64,000 nucleotides of DNA from Paenibacillus glycanilyticus NBRC 16618. Lineage in GTDB: Bacteria > Bacillota > Bacilli > Paenibacillales > Paenibacillaceae. Position numbers and translations under genes: made by a program. The number at the start of each line of letters is the position of its first letter. Positions within the stretch are counted from its first letter, which is position 1. Below are positions 44,115-52,490 of this stretch, in pieces. Location: positions 186,001 to 250,000 of the forward strand of contig NZ_BILY01000003.1 in the NCBI RefSeq assembly GCF_004000805.1, in the 5' to 3' direction. A model generated the notes under the pieces. That model was not told the origin of the DNA. It made no database searches and was given only the letters and a program-made list of their open reading frames with translations.

Positions 44115-44156
44115 GAGTTATGACTGTTCTTGGATAGAAAATGGTCAGGTATTTCC

Positions 44157-45179
44157 TTAATCCTCATAAGGACGTATCTCTTGAACGAGACTGCACGAAT
44201 GCTCTTCCCAGCGCTCCAGCAACCGGTCGTAAAAGGGAAGCTCCTCGCTGCCCGCGATCAGCCCCCGCTGATCCAGCTCGCGGATAAAAGCCCGGATGCC
44301 GTCTTCCCAGCGGATTGTATACCGGAAACCCAACACCTCACGGGCTGCCGAATTATCGAAGATCGTTACATTCCTGAAATTCTCGGCGCACCATTCCGCC
44401 CGCTTTGGCAGCATCGCCTGCAAAAGATCCGTCGGTATATGGACAAGCTTCGGAACGGGTGCTTGAAGCGCCTTGGCAACAATCGTCCAGTATTGATTGA
44501 AGGTCATCCACTCTTCACCGGTTACGTTAAAGGCGCGGCCAACGGCCTGCTTATTGCCGATTGCGTTCACGAAAGCGGCCGCCGCATCATCCCGATGGCA
44601 GGCAACCCATAACGACGAGCCGTCGCCGTGAACAATAATCGGGCGTCCCTCCCGCAGCCGGCGCATCTGATACTCCCCGCTTCCGATGGAAGCAATAGCG
44701 CCGGATGTACCTCCATAGGTCTGGGCAAGCCGTATGATCGTAACGGGCAACTTTGCTGAGGCGTCCAGCAGAATATCTTCCGCTTCCTTCTTGCCGCAAG
44801 CATAAGGGAAGGTTGCAGCCGGGTTCCTCTCATGCGCCTCGTCAATCGGATAATATTTTGCCGTCTTCGTATATACGTCAACCGTGCTGCAAAAAACATA
44901 CTGCTTCGTCTTGCCGCTTAATAATTCAACCGCGTCTCTGGCATGCTGCGGCGAAAAGGCAGCCATGTCGATAACGCAATCGAATTCCGATTCACATTGA
45001 ATGGCTTCCAGCAGCGACTGCTTGTTGCCACGGTCCGCTTGAATGCGGCGGACGCCATCCGGCGAAGGCCTGCTGCCCCGATTCAGATGAACCACTTTCG
45101 TCATTTCCTCTGCGAGCAGCCGTCCGGTAATCGCTTCGCTGATCATGCCCGTGCCGCCGATGATTAACACTTTTCTCAT
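44157..45179 (-). CDS. NAD-dependent epimerase/dehydratase (extended SDR)
   Basis: 340 residues from ATG 45179; GGAGGGATTACCGTT upstream and the Rossmann start MRKVLIIGGTGMISEAI fix this start against a longer frame to 45326. The nucleotide motif has Ser in place of the last Gly. The YACGKKEAE segment supplies the catalytic Tyr and Lys. GHGDGSSLW-type region VHGDGSSLWVACHRDD and FNVTGEEWMTFNQYW match nucleotide-sugar or uronate epimerase relatives. It lies 28 bp after the kinase gene, so it is likely the tail of that operon. Substrate unknown. Confidence 0.85.
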   Translation of the reverse strand: MRKVLIIGGTGMISEAITGRLLAEEMTKVVHLNRGSRPSPDGVRRIQADRGNKQSLLEAIQCESEFDCVIDMAAFSPQHARDAVELLSGKTKQYVFCSTVDVYTKTAKYYPIDEAHERNPAATFPYACGKKEAEDILLDASAKLPVTIIRLAQTYGGTSGAIASIGSGEYQMRRLREGRPIIVHGDGSSLWVACHRDDAAAAFVNAIGNKQAVGRAFNVTGEEWMTFNQYWTIVAKALQAPVPKLVHIPTDLLQAMLPKRAEWCAENFRNVTIFDNSAAREVLGFRYTIRWEDGIRAFIRELDQRGLIAGSEELPFYDRLLERWEEHSCSLVQEIRPYED

Positions 45180-45207
45180 AACGGTAATCCCTCCATCCTT
45201 AACAGCT

Positions 45208-46977
45208 TCACACGCCGGCCCGGATCGCCGGAACCGTAATCCGCACGGAGGTTCCCATCCCTTGACCCCCGCCAAACTCCACGCCGTAAGCCTGACCGTA
45301 TTGAAGCTTGATTCGTTCATCGACATTGCGTACGCCGTAGCCTATCCTTGCGCCATCCGGATCATTCATTTGCCGAAGCTGCTCTCTGCTCATCCCTACT
45401 CCGTCGTCAACAATGCCAAAGACGATGGTTTCCCCTTTCCGTCTAGCCGTCAGCTTTAACGACATCCGATCCTCGAAAAAAGCATGCTGTAGCGCATTTT
45501 CCAGAAACGGCTGCAGAATGATTTTGATCGTCTCATACCCGTATACCGAAGGCTCGATGTCATACCATACCTGAATCCGGTCCCGGTGCTTGATTTTCTG
45601 AATTTCCAAATAAGTAATAGCCTGCTCCAGCTCTTTCGTAACGGGAATATGCGTCTTGCCCTCGTTAAGCGTAAGTCTGTAAAATTTCGCTAACCCCATA
45701 ACCATGTCGTGCAGCCTGTCGATCTCGCCCATCTTGGCCAGTCTGCTGATCGAGGATAACGTATTGTACAGGAAATGCGGATTAATTTGCGCTTGCAGCG
45801 TCTCGAGTTCAGCTTCCTTTTTCTCAATGTTAGCCAGGTATACCTCTTGAATCAGCCGGTCGATGTCTTTGCTCATTTTATTGAAAGCCCTTGCAATTTG
45901 AGCGAATTCATCGGCGCCATTAATCTCCATCCGGTTTCCGAAATCGCCGCTCCGGAACGCGTTCAAGGAAGCGATGACCCTTTTTACCCCATTAGAGAAA
46001 TAACGCGAAATTAATATACCTATCGCAATAAGGACGATCGTGCTTATAAAACAAACGAGCAGCGTCAAATTCCGGACATGCCTGGCATCTTTCTCCAGGA
46101 CCGATTGCGGAAGCGACGCGACAATTTTCCAGCCTAACCCGGGCAAGACATCCTCTATCTTAAAGGTTTGCGTTCCAGCATGCTCTCCGGAGATATCCGG
46201 TCTCACGCCCGACAGACGCATGGTCGCGCCTTTGCCGTCCGCAACCAAAATCGTGCTGGATTCTCCCAGCTTGCGGTAATCGGCAGCTTCGAGCAAAGCA
46301 TCCACCTTGACCATAATGCGGAGAATGCCGAATGTCCTTCCCTTATCGAAATCGACAAGGCGGCGGATCATCGATACATTGCCGAATTGCCCGTCATTCT
46401 CAACCTGGCTCCAGACATATTCTTCTCCCCTGTATACCTTAGGGTCGATGACCTCCGGATTGGCTTGCCAAGGCAAGTCTTTGTACCAGGATTCTTCCTC
46501 GATACGCGACAGATGGTAAATATCAAACCGGTTGTTCTCGTCAAGCGGATCCTTCCGCGAATCCAGTTCACCGTAGATCTCGGGAAAAGACTCCTCGGCC
46601 AAATAAAGCCGGACCTGCAGCTTCCCGCTTGCCCGGAGCATAATGTTTTGCAACGTTGGCAGCATGTAATTCTGCAGCGAGTCGTAGCTTGTCCAGCCCG
46701 CCTTGTAGGTTCGCAGCAGCTTCTGAACGGTAAGATCATAGAACAGCTGGTCCGAGCTGCGTTTGATTTCGGATGATTTATAATCGATATTGTCCCGCAT
46801 CTGCTCCAAGGTACCGCTAAGATTAACCCGGGTCTGTTCCTTAATGGAGTGGACCGAGGATTGGTAAGCGATCATGCCGACAACGGCGGTTGGCGTTAAG
46901 GCGAATACCAGGTAAGAGATCATTAGCTTGAAGCCGAAGGACATCCGCTTATCCTTAAGTCCAAGCAATCGATTCAT
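45208..46977 (-). CDS. Sensor histidine kinase (YesM-like), second pair
   Basis: 589 residues. ATG 46977 overlaps the regulator's stop (TGATG), and AGGAGG, part of the last regulator codons, sits 8 nt upstream; a TTG at 46980 is less likely. Membrane helix 1 is at residues about 17-38 (LMISYLVFALTPTAVVGMIAY), a large extracellular dCache-like sensor follows, and helix 2 is at about 300 (LLVCFISTIVLIAIGILI), then HAMP. AQINPHFLYNTLSSISRL is the phosphoacceptor box; GIVDDGVGMS and GYGVRNVDERI are ATP-binding blocks. Gene order regulator then kinase is the reverse of the first pair. Confidence 0.93.
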   Translation of the reverse strand: MNRLLGLKDKRMSFGFKLMISYLVFALTPTAVVGMIAYQSSVHSIKEQTRVNLSGTLEQMRDNIDYKSSEIKRSSDQLFYDLTVQKLLRTYKAGWTSYDSLQNYMLPTLQNIMLRASGKLQVRLYLAEESFPEIYGELDSRKDPLDENNRFDIYHLSRIEEESWYKDLPWQANPEVIDPKVYRGEEYVWSQVENDGQFGNVSMIRRLVDFDKGRTFGILRIMVKVDALLEAADYRKLGESSTILVADGKGATMRLSGVRPDISGEHAGTQTFKIEDVLPGLGWKIVASLPQSVLEKDARHVRNLTLLVCFISTIVLIAIGILISRYFSNGVKRVIASLNAFRSGDFGNRMEINGADEFAQIARAFNKMSKDIDRLIQEVYLANIEKKEAELETLQAQINPHFLYNTLSSISRLAKMGEIDRLHDMVMGLAKFYRLTLNEGKTHIPVTKELEQAITYLEIQKIKHRDRIQVWYDIEPSVYGYETIKIILQPFLENALQHAFFEDRMSLKLTARRKGETIVFGIVDDGVGMSREQLRQMNDPDGARIGYGVRNVDERIKLQYGQAYGVEFGGGQGMGTSVRITVPAIRAGV

Positions 46978-48551
46978 CAACGCTGCCTCCTGAACTCGTT
47001 CGGCGAAAGCCCGTAAGCATCCCGGAACAGCTTGTTGAAGTGGGTCAGATTTTTGTAACCGACGCTGAACGCCACCTCGTACACCTTGCGTACCGGATCC
47101 TGCAGCATTTCATGGGCTTTGGTGAGGCGCTGGCGGATAACGAACTCGCTGAAGGTAACGCCCCTCTCTTCCTTGAAAAGATGTCCCAGATAGTTGGGCG
47201 AGAACGAGAAACGGTCCGCAACTTCCCTCAGCTCAATGCTCCGGTCTAGATGGGCATTGACGTAATCTTCAATCTCTTTCATGATCTTATGATTTTTCTT
47301 CTGTTTTTTTCTTTGCAAGGATTCCGAAATTTCGAAAAACCGTCTGCGCATCCACGACTGGATGTCGTATACGGTCTCGAAATGATAGAGAATATCCAGC
47401 TGCTCGAAACGGATGCCCAAGAGACTTTCCAAATTCTCGTTAACGCTTTCAAGATACGTATCAAGCTTGGAGAGAATATGCTGGGCGAAGGACTGGACAT
47501 GAAGCTTCCGGTCGAGCCGCTTGATGAATGCGAATAAACTCTCGAGGCAATCGTCTATCTTTACAAGATCGTATTGCATCATAGCGTTGAAAAGCTCGTC
47601 CAGCATCATTTCCGGACGGCTGCCTTCCGAATCTCTTTCTTCAATATTCATGGATCGTATCAAGCGGTTTTTCCCTGACAGCCATTTATGCTCCAATATC
47701 CGGCTTGCCTCCGAGTAAGCAGCCGGCAATTCGGCAAGCGATGAGAATGGAGTTCCTGCGGCAACCGTAATGGTTCCGTTTAATCGCTCTCTGACCATGG
47801 AAAGGAGCTGGGCTCCCCGTGCTTCCGCCGACTCTTCGTTAATGTCAATGACGAGAAGCATCCGAATCGAATCGATCCGGAACGCAAATAAAGCTCCCAG
47901 CAAGCGGGAACAGCTTTCTATTACCTTCATCGCTTGATCGGCTTGCTCATCGCCGGAATCGGACTCCGTTCGTTTTAAATAATTGAGGCCGGCATCATCC
48001 AGCTCCGCTAATAAGGCTGTATAGATGGATTCCTTTTTTTCCAATTCCGCCTCGGCAAGCCAGTCTTCTTCCGCGGCAGGCAAATATTCTCCCCTCAGCC
48101 ACCTTTTCATTTTTTGTTCCCGGATAAGCGGAGCAGACTCTCTATACTTCTCGTCCAGAGCGCCGCGATAGCGTTCGGTATCCAGCTGAGAACGGATTTC
48201 CTGGAGCACTCGAATAAGCTCTTCCTGGTCAACCGGCTTCAGAACATAACCGTTTGCATTCATCTGAATCGCTTGCCTGGCGTATTGAAATTCCTCATGC
48301 CCGCTTACGAATACGACCTTAATACCCAGATGCGTATCCTTGAGTTTGCGAACGAGCTCCAGTCCCGACATAATCGGCATGCGGATATCCGTGACCAGCA
48401 CATCCGCCTCATTGTCTCTCAAATACTCCAGGACTTTATATGCGTTTGTCGCCTGGTACACAACCTCCATACCAAGCTCCTTCCAAGGCATGAGGAGCTC
48501 CATGCCCTCCAAATCAAGCATCTCATCATCGGCAAGTATTACGCGATACAT
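46977..48551 (-). CDS. AraC-type response regulator (YesN-like), second pair
   Basis: 524 residues from ATG 48551, preceded by GAGGTGACTACC; the frame to 48593 lacks a site. Receiver domain: YRVILADDEMLDLEG, phosphoacceptor in VLVTDIRMPIMSG, VVFVSGHEEFQYA, GYVLKPVDQEEL. A central about 270-residue segment lacks a known domain. The C-terminal AraC domain contains REVADRFSFSPNYLGHLFKEE and YEVAFSVGYKNLTHFNKLFRD. It is 122 bp downstream of the binding protein, with a hairpin between. Likely controls the importer upstream and the xylanase gene, which share a promoter with 20-nt direct repeats. Confidence 0.93.
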   Translation of the reverse strand: MYRVILADDEMLDLEGMELLMPWKELGMEVVYQATNAYKVLEYLRDNEADVLVTDIRMPIMSGLELVRKLKDTHLGIKVVFVSGHEEFQYARQAIQMNANGYVLKPVDQEELIRVLQEIRSQLDTERYRGALDEKYRESAPLIREQKMKRWLRGEYLPAAEEDWLAEAELEKKESIYTALLAELDDAGLNYLKRTESDSGDEQADQAMKVIESCSRLLGALFAFRIDSIRMLLVIDINEESAEARGAQLLSMVRERLNGTITVAAGTPFSSLAELPAAYSEASRILEHKWLSGKNRLIRSMNIEERDSEGSRPEMMLDELFNAMMQYDLVKIDDCLESLFAFIKRLDRKLHVQSFAQHILSKLDTYLESVNENLESLLGIRFEQLDILYHFETVYDIQSWMRRRFFEISESLQRKKQKKNHKIMKEIEDYVNAHLDRSIELREVADRFSFSPNYLGHLFKEERGVTFSEFVIRQRLTKAHEMLQDPVRKVYEVAFSVGYKNLTHFNKLFRDAYGLSPNEFRRQR

Positions 48552-48604
48552 GGTAGTCACCTCGATTCCCGTCTTTACCGGCGGCTCTAGCAAATAAAGG
48601 CAGA

Positions 48605-48639
48605 GCCGAGCAGATATAGCTATAGTATATCTGCTCGGC
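48605..48639 (-). terminator. Terminator or attenuator after the third binding-protein gene
   Basis: 14-bp perfect stem GCCGAGCAGATATA / TATATCTGCTCGGC, 34 nt after the stop, with only a weak T-rich tail. Partial read-through into the two-component genes is possible. Confidence 0.65.
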
Positions 48640-48673
48640 CCCTTCGCTCACAGTGCAAAATATTCTTATTTGC

Positions 48674-50350
48674 CTATTTGCCGGCTATTTGCTTCAGGTT
48701 GTTCTGCCAAGCCTCCGTCTCGAAATCCAGCAGCTTCTGATAGCCTTGCGACATGGCTTCTTCTTCCGCTTTTTTCAGAATGGCATCTACTTCCTCATCG
48801 CTCTTGGCGAACAACGCTTGCGCATAATATTTCTTGAAGATCTCGTCAACAGCCGTTTTGGCAATGCCGGCCTCGGTATCGCCGGCAGGCATCAGATTAA
48901 CGAAAGCCGTCAGATCCTGGGACGTTTTCCAGGTTACCGCCGCCTGCTGCGTATCCGGCCATTGCACCTGCTCCGGCTTCATCTTCGCGTTGTTGGCCAT
49001 CTTCATCGTATCCAAATACGTCGTGTTGCCAACCCATGCCCAGCGGCCAAGCTTATCCTTGTCCTTTTCCTCTTGCGGCGTATTAAACCAGGTATCGTTC
49101 AGGATGGGATACTCGTTTGCATCCATTTCATCCCAGTACTTTCCTTTGGGTCCGAAGTATATAGTCGACATGCCTTCCGGACCTGTAAGCCAGTCTAAAT
49201 AGGCAAAGATGGCTTCCGGATCCTTGGCAGCCGTCGTGATGACGTTAACGTTCCAGCCCAGCTTGTTATAATTGTTCGGATACACCTTGTCCTTGCTCAC
49301 GCCGTCTTTGTGAACCGGCCAAATGACTTCGTAACCGCTGTCCGGATCGTTTTTCCGCATCAAGGTATTGGCCGCGCTGATTTGATTTTCCAGTACGGAA
49401 TAAGACACGAATACGGCTGCTTTTCCGTTCGTAAGCTTCTCAAATACCTGCTCCTTCTTCTCCGTTAACGAATCCTGCGTCATCAGCTTCTCTCTGAACA
49501 GCTTGCTTGCGTATTTCATCGTTTCGTTAAACACCGGATCGGTGAAAATCGAGACAAACTTGCCGTCCGCAGGCACTGCGCGGTTCTGACCCGGCCAGTT
49601 CGGCGAATAACCTTCGCCAAAGCCGGAAGCGAGAATTTGAACGCCTTGTGCCTCAACGTCCGTCTCAAGCGGCACCATATCCGGGTAAGCTGCTTTGACC
49701 TTCTGCAGATACGCATACAAATCGTCAAAGGTCTCGAGCTTTGGAGAGCCCAGATCCTTATATACCTTGCGATTAATTAAATAACCCGCGTTCCCGTTAG
49801 CGGAGGTCGTGTACCAGTTCGGCATTTGATAGATATGGCCGTCCGGGGAGCGGAGCATGTTAATTGTCTCGTCGCCCATCCACTTCTTGAAGTTCGGATA
49901 TTTGTTATAGTAATCGTCGAGCGGAACCAGCTTGCCGGCTTGGCGGAGCTTCTCCACATCCGGTCCGCGGTCCAGTAGAATGACGTCCGTCAGATCGTCG
50001 GTAGCGAGCATGGTGCTGAATTTCTGCTGCGCGGCGCCGCCTGATTGAACCGGATCAATCGTGACTTTCAGGTTATCCTGAATCCACTTCGTGGGAACGT
50101 CGTCCGCCCAGGGATCAAGCGTCAGCCAATCATAATTGCCGTACATGGAAAACTTAAGCGGTTGGCTGCCAAGCTGGAAGCCGGCCGGCGATGCGGATGC
50201 GTTATCGGAGGATGGCGTTGATTCACCGGATGTTCCGGTCGTCGGAGAAGCTTCCGGTTTGTTGTTGCCATTACTGCAGGCTCCGAGAACCGAGCTTGCA
50301 ATAAGGAGCGCGGACGCGATGGCAAACCATGATTTCCTTGATCTCTTCAT
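48674..50350 (-). CDS. ABC importer solute-binding lipoprotein (third, divergent)
   Basis: 558 residues. Signal peptide MKRSRKSWFAIASALLIAS with lipobox SVLGAC, then an Asn/Ser/Thr-rich linker. FQLGSQPLKFSMYGNYDW starts the binding domain; LVPLDDYYNKYPNFKKW and MSTIYFGPKGKYWDEMD are family-1 oligosaccharide-binding protein features. It is not close to the two paralogues at 24-32 kb and so probably takes a different ligand; xylo-oligosaccharides are plausible given the shared promoter with the GH10 xylanase gene. It is the last gene of its importer operon, after both permeases. GAGAGGGG lies 13 nt before the ATG. Confidence 0.93.
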   Translation of the reverse strand: MKRSRKSWFAIASALLIASSVLGACSNGNNKPEASPTTGTSGESTPSSDNASASPAGFQLGSQPLKFSMYGNYDWLTLDPWADDVPTKWIQDNLKVTIDPVQSGGAAQQKFSTMLATDDLTDVILLDRGPDVEKLRQAGKLVPLDDYYNKYPNFKKWMGDETINMLRSPDGHIYQMPNWYTTSANGNAGYLINRKVYKDLGSPKLETFDDLYAYLQKVKAAYPDMVPLETDVEAQGVQILASGFGEGYSPNWPGQNRAVPADGKFVSIFTDPVFNETMKYASKLFREKLMTQDSLTEKKEQVFEKLTNGKAAVFVSYSVLENQISAANTLMRKNDPDSGYEVIWPVHKDGVSKDKVYPNNYNKLGWNVNVITTAAKDPEAIFAYLDWLTGPEGMSTIYFGPKGKYWDEMDANEYPILNDTWFNTPQEEKDKDKLGRWAWVGNTTYLDTMKMANNAKMKPEQVQWPDTQQAAVTWKTSQDLTAFVNLMPAGDTEAGIAKTAVDEIFKKYYAQALFAKSDEEVDAILKKAEEEAMSQGYQKLLDFETEAWQNNLKQIAGK

Positions 50351-50440
50351 TGTCTAAGTAATCCCCTCTCGTCATTCTTTATTATATATAGAAACTCTTC
50401 GGGAGGAAGCAGCTAGGCTAACAGCCTATCCGAAGAAACT

Positions 50441-51346
50441 CTACCCCTTGATGGAACCTACCAGAACGCCTTTTACAAAGTATTTCTGCAAAAAGGGATA
50501 GATAAGAATGATAGGCATAGAGGCGACAAGCATCGTAGCCATGCTGAGCGATTTGCTTGTGACGGTCTGAATCTTGCCGACGGCGTCAATCGCGGAAGCA
50601 TTTCCCCCGGTCTGGGTCGCGAGCATTTCGGTCGCCAGATTGGAGTTCAGAATCTGCTGCAGAATGGAAGAGATGGGAAGCAAATTCATCTTATTGATAT
50701 AAATAGCGGCGGTGAACCAGTCGTTCCAATGGAAGACCGCCGTGAACAACGCCAACGTGGCGAACACCGGCCCCGATACGGGAATAACGATTCGGACGAA
50801 GGTTCCGATATTCGTGCAGCCGTCCATTCTGGCCGACTCCTCCAATCCGTCCGGCAGCTCGCGGAAGAAGGTCCGGAAGATAATCATGTTGTATACGCTG
50901 ATCAAGGATGGAATAACGAGCACCCAGAACGTATTGTTCAGATGAAGTTCCTTGTTCAGAACGAACGAAGGAATGAGTCCGCCGCTGAAGAACATGGTGA
51001 AGATGCAATAGAACATATAGGGCTTGAAGAATAAAATCTTCGGCTTCGATAGTCCGTAAGCCAGCATCGAGGTTAAAGCAACGGATAGCGTGGTCCCGAC
51101 AAGAACACGCAAGACCGAGATCAGAAAAGCGTGGGTAAGCCGTCCGTCTTCGAAGACCAGCTTGTAGTTGTCCAGGGTAAATACTCGCGGCCACAAGGTG
51201 ATGTCGCCCCTCGCCGTATCGGCACCTGCATTAAATGAAATGACAATGGCGTTCCAGAACGGATACAGGGTTACGATACCCAGCAGAATCAATGCGACGT
51301 ATACAATGGATTGGAATACCTTCTCGCCAGAGCTAAGCTTTGTCAT
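50441..51346 (-). CDS. Carbohydrate ABC transporter permease (LplC/MalG type), second importer
   Basis: 301 residues with six membrane segments from SIVYVALILLGIVTLYPFW. The EAA loop is LEESARMDGCTNIG...IPVSGP and the C-terminus is YFVKGVLVGSIKG. RBS GAGGATTC before ATG 51346. It lies between the other permease (30 bp upstream) and the binding-protein gene. It needs an ATPase encoded elsewhere. Confidence 0.93.
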   Translation of the reverse strand: MTKLSSGEKVFQSIVYVALILLGIVTLYPFWNAIVISFNAGADTARGDITLWPRVFTLDNYKLVFEDGRLTHAFLISVLRVLVGTTLSVALTSMLAYGLSKPKILFFKPYMFYCIFTMFFSGGLIPSFVLNKELHLNNTFWVLVIPSLISVYNMIIFRTFFRELPDGLEESARMDGCTNIGTFVRIVIPVSGPVFATLALFTAVFHWNDWFTAAIYINKMNLLPISSILQQILNSNLATEMLATQTGGNASAIDAVGKIQTVTSKSLSMATMLVASMPIILIYPFLQKYFVKGVLVGSIKG

Positions 51347-51376
51347 ATGAGAATCCTCGTTTCTTCGTTTCTAGCC

Positions 51377-52306
51377 TTACCACAAGCTTTGACCCGATCT
51401 TCGGGCCAACCGGTTTGCCCCGATGAGCAGCAGCACGTTAATGGCGGATTTGAACAATCCGACGGCAGCCGCATAAGAGAAGCGCTGGTTCTGAATGCCG
51501 ATCCGGTATACGTAAGTATCGATGACATCGGACACGTTGCGGACAATCGCGTTAACCCCGTTGTTCGTCAAGATCAGAATATCCTCAAAGCCCGCGTTCA
51601 TCACATTGCCAACCGCCAGGATCATGAAGATGACGATGACGGGCATGATGCTTGGCACCGTAATGGAGAACATCTGCCGGAAGCGGTTCGCCCCGTCGAT
51701 GGAAGCCGATTCGTACAAGTGGGGATCTATGCCGGAAATGGCGGCCAGGTAGACGATGGATGCGAAGCCGATGTCCTTCCACACATTGCTCGCAATCAGG
51801 ATTCCCCAGAAATAATTCGATTCGGAAAGCCAATTTACCGGCTCGTCGATTAGGTGCAGCTTCATCAGCAGTATATTAATGCTGCCATTGTCAACGGATA
51901 ACATGGAGATGACGAATCCACCGACAATAACCCAAGACAGGAAGTGAGGTAAATAACTTACGGTCTGGATGATTCGCTTAAAGGCAGCCTTGCCTACTTC
52001 ATTCAGAAGGAGCGCAAGCGCGATGGGTGCCGGGAAGCTGAAGATCAGCTTCAACAGGCTTACGACAACCGTGTTCCGCATGATGGTCCAGAAATCCGGA
52101 GAATGGAAGAACATCCGGAAGTGTTTGGTTCCCGCCCATGGACTGTCGGCAAAGCCCTTGAACAAGTTATAATCCTGAAACGCCGTCACCACGCCGTACA
52201 TGGGCAGATAGCTGAACACAAAGAGCAGCAGCACGCCCGGAATAATCATGAGGTGAATATCCCATTCTCGTCTTAATCGTTTTTTTAACGGTAATTGTGT
52301 TCTCAT
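51377..52306 (-). CDS. Carbohydrate ABC transporter permease (LplB/MalF type), second importer
   Basis: 309 residues from ATG 52306 (GGAGGGACAGTTAGG upstream); the frame to 52357 would read through the -10 region and is rejected. Six membrane segments, the first at HLMIIPGVLLLFVFSYLPMYG. EAA loop: YESASIDGANRFR...TVPSIMP. First gene of the second importer operon, directly behind a promoter nearly identical to that of the GH10 xylanase gene. Confidence 0.93.
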   Translation of the reverse strand: MRTQLPLKKRLRREWDIHLMIIPGVLLLFVFSYLPMYGVVTAFQDYNLFKGFADSPWAGTKHFRMFFHSPDFWTIMRNTVVVSLLKLIFSFPAPIALALLLNEVGKAAFKRIIQTVSYLPHFLSWVIVGGFVISMLSVDNGSINILLMKLHLIDEPVNWLSESNYFWGILIASNVWKDIGFASIVYLAAISGIDPHLYESASIDGANRFRQMFSITVPSIMPVIVIFMILAVGNVMNAGFEDILILTNNGVNAIVRNVSDVIDTYVYRIGIQNQRFSYAAAVGLFKSAINVLLLIGANRLARRSGQSLW

Positions 52307-52352
52307 CCTAACTGTCCCTCCAGTAACCAATTGCCTTGTTTTGTCTGTATTC

Positions 52353-52417
52353 AGCATACCTTCCGGCCGCCTGGACCATCAATCGACGCGAACAACGAAA
52401 AATAGACGGCAGCAACT
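52353..52417 (-). promoter_or_regulatory. Class-2 promoter with 20-nt direct repeats (second importer)
   Basis: Minus strand: repeats at 52417-52407 (AGTTGCTGCCG) and 52397-52387 (CGTTGTTCGCG), period 20; then -35 TTGATG (52382-52377), 18 nt, -10 TATGCT (52358-52353). The TATTTTTCGTTG and GATTGATGG blocks, and every distance, are the same in the xylanase promoter. Confidence 0.7.
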
Positions 52418-52444
52418 GACTTCTGCAAATCTCTCTTACAAGAC

Positions 52445-52485
52445 GATAGAAAGCCCTCCGCGAGGGGCGCGGAAGGCCTTCTATC
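52445..52485 (-). terminator. Terminator of the acetylesterase-GH43 gene
   Basis: Long interrupted stem GATAGAAAGCC / GGCCTTCTATC with GC-rich core (52445-52485), 5 nt after the stop. Confidence 0.75.
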
Positions 52486-52490
52486 AACCT

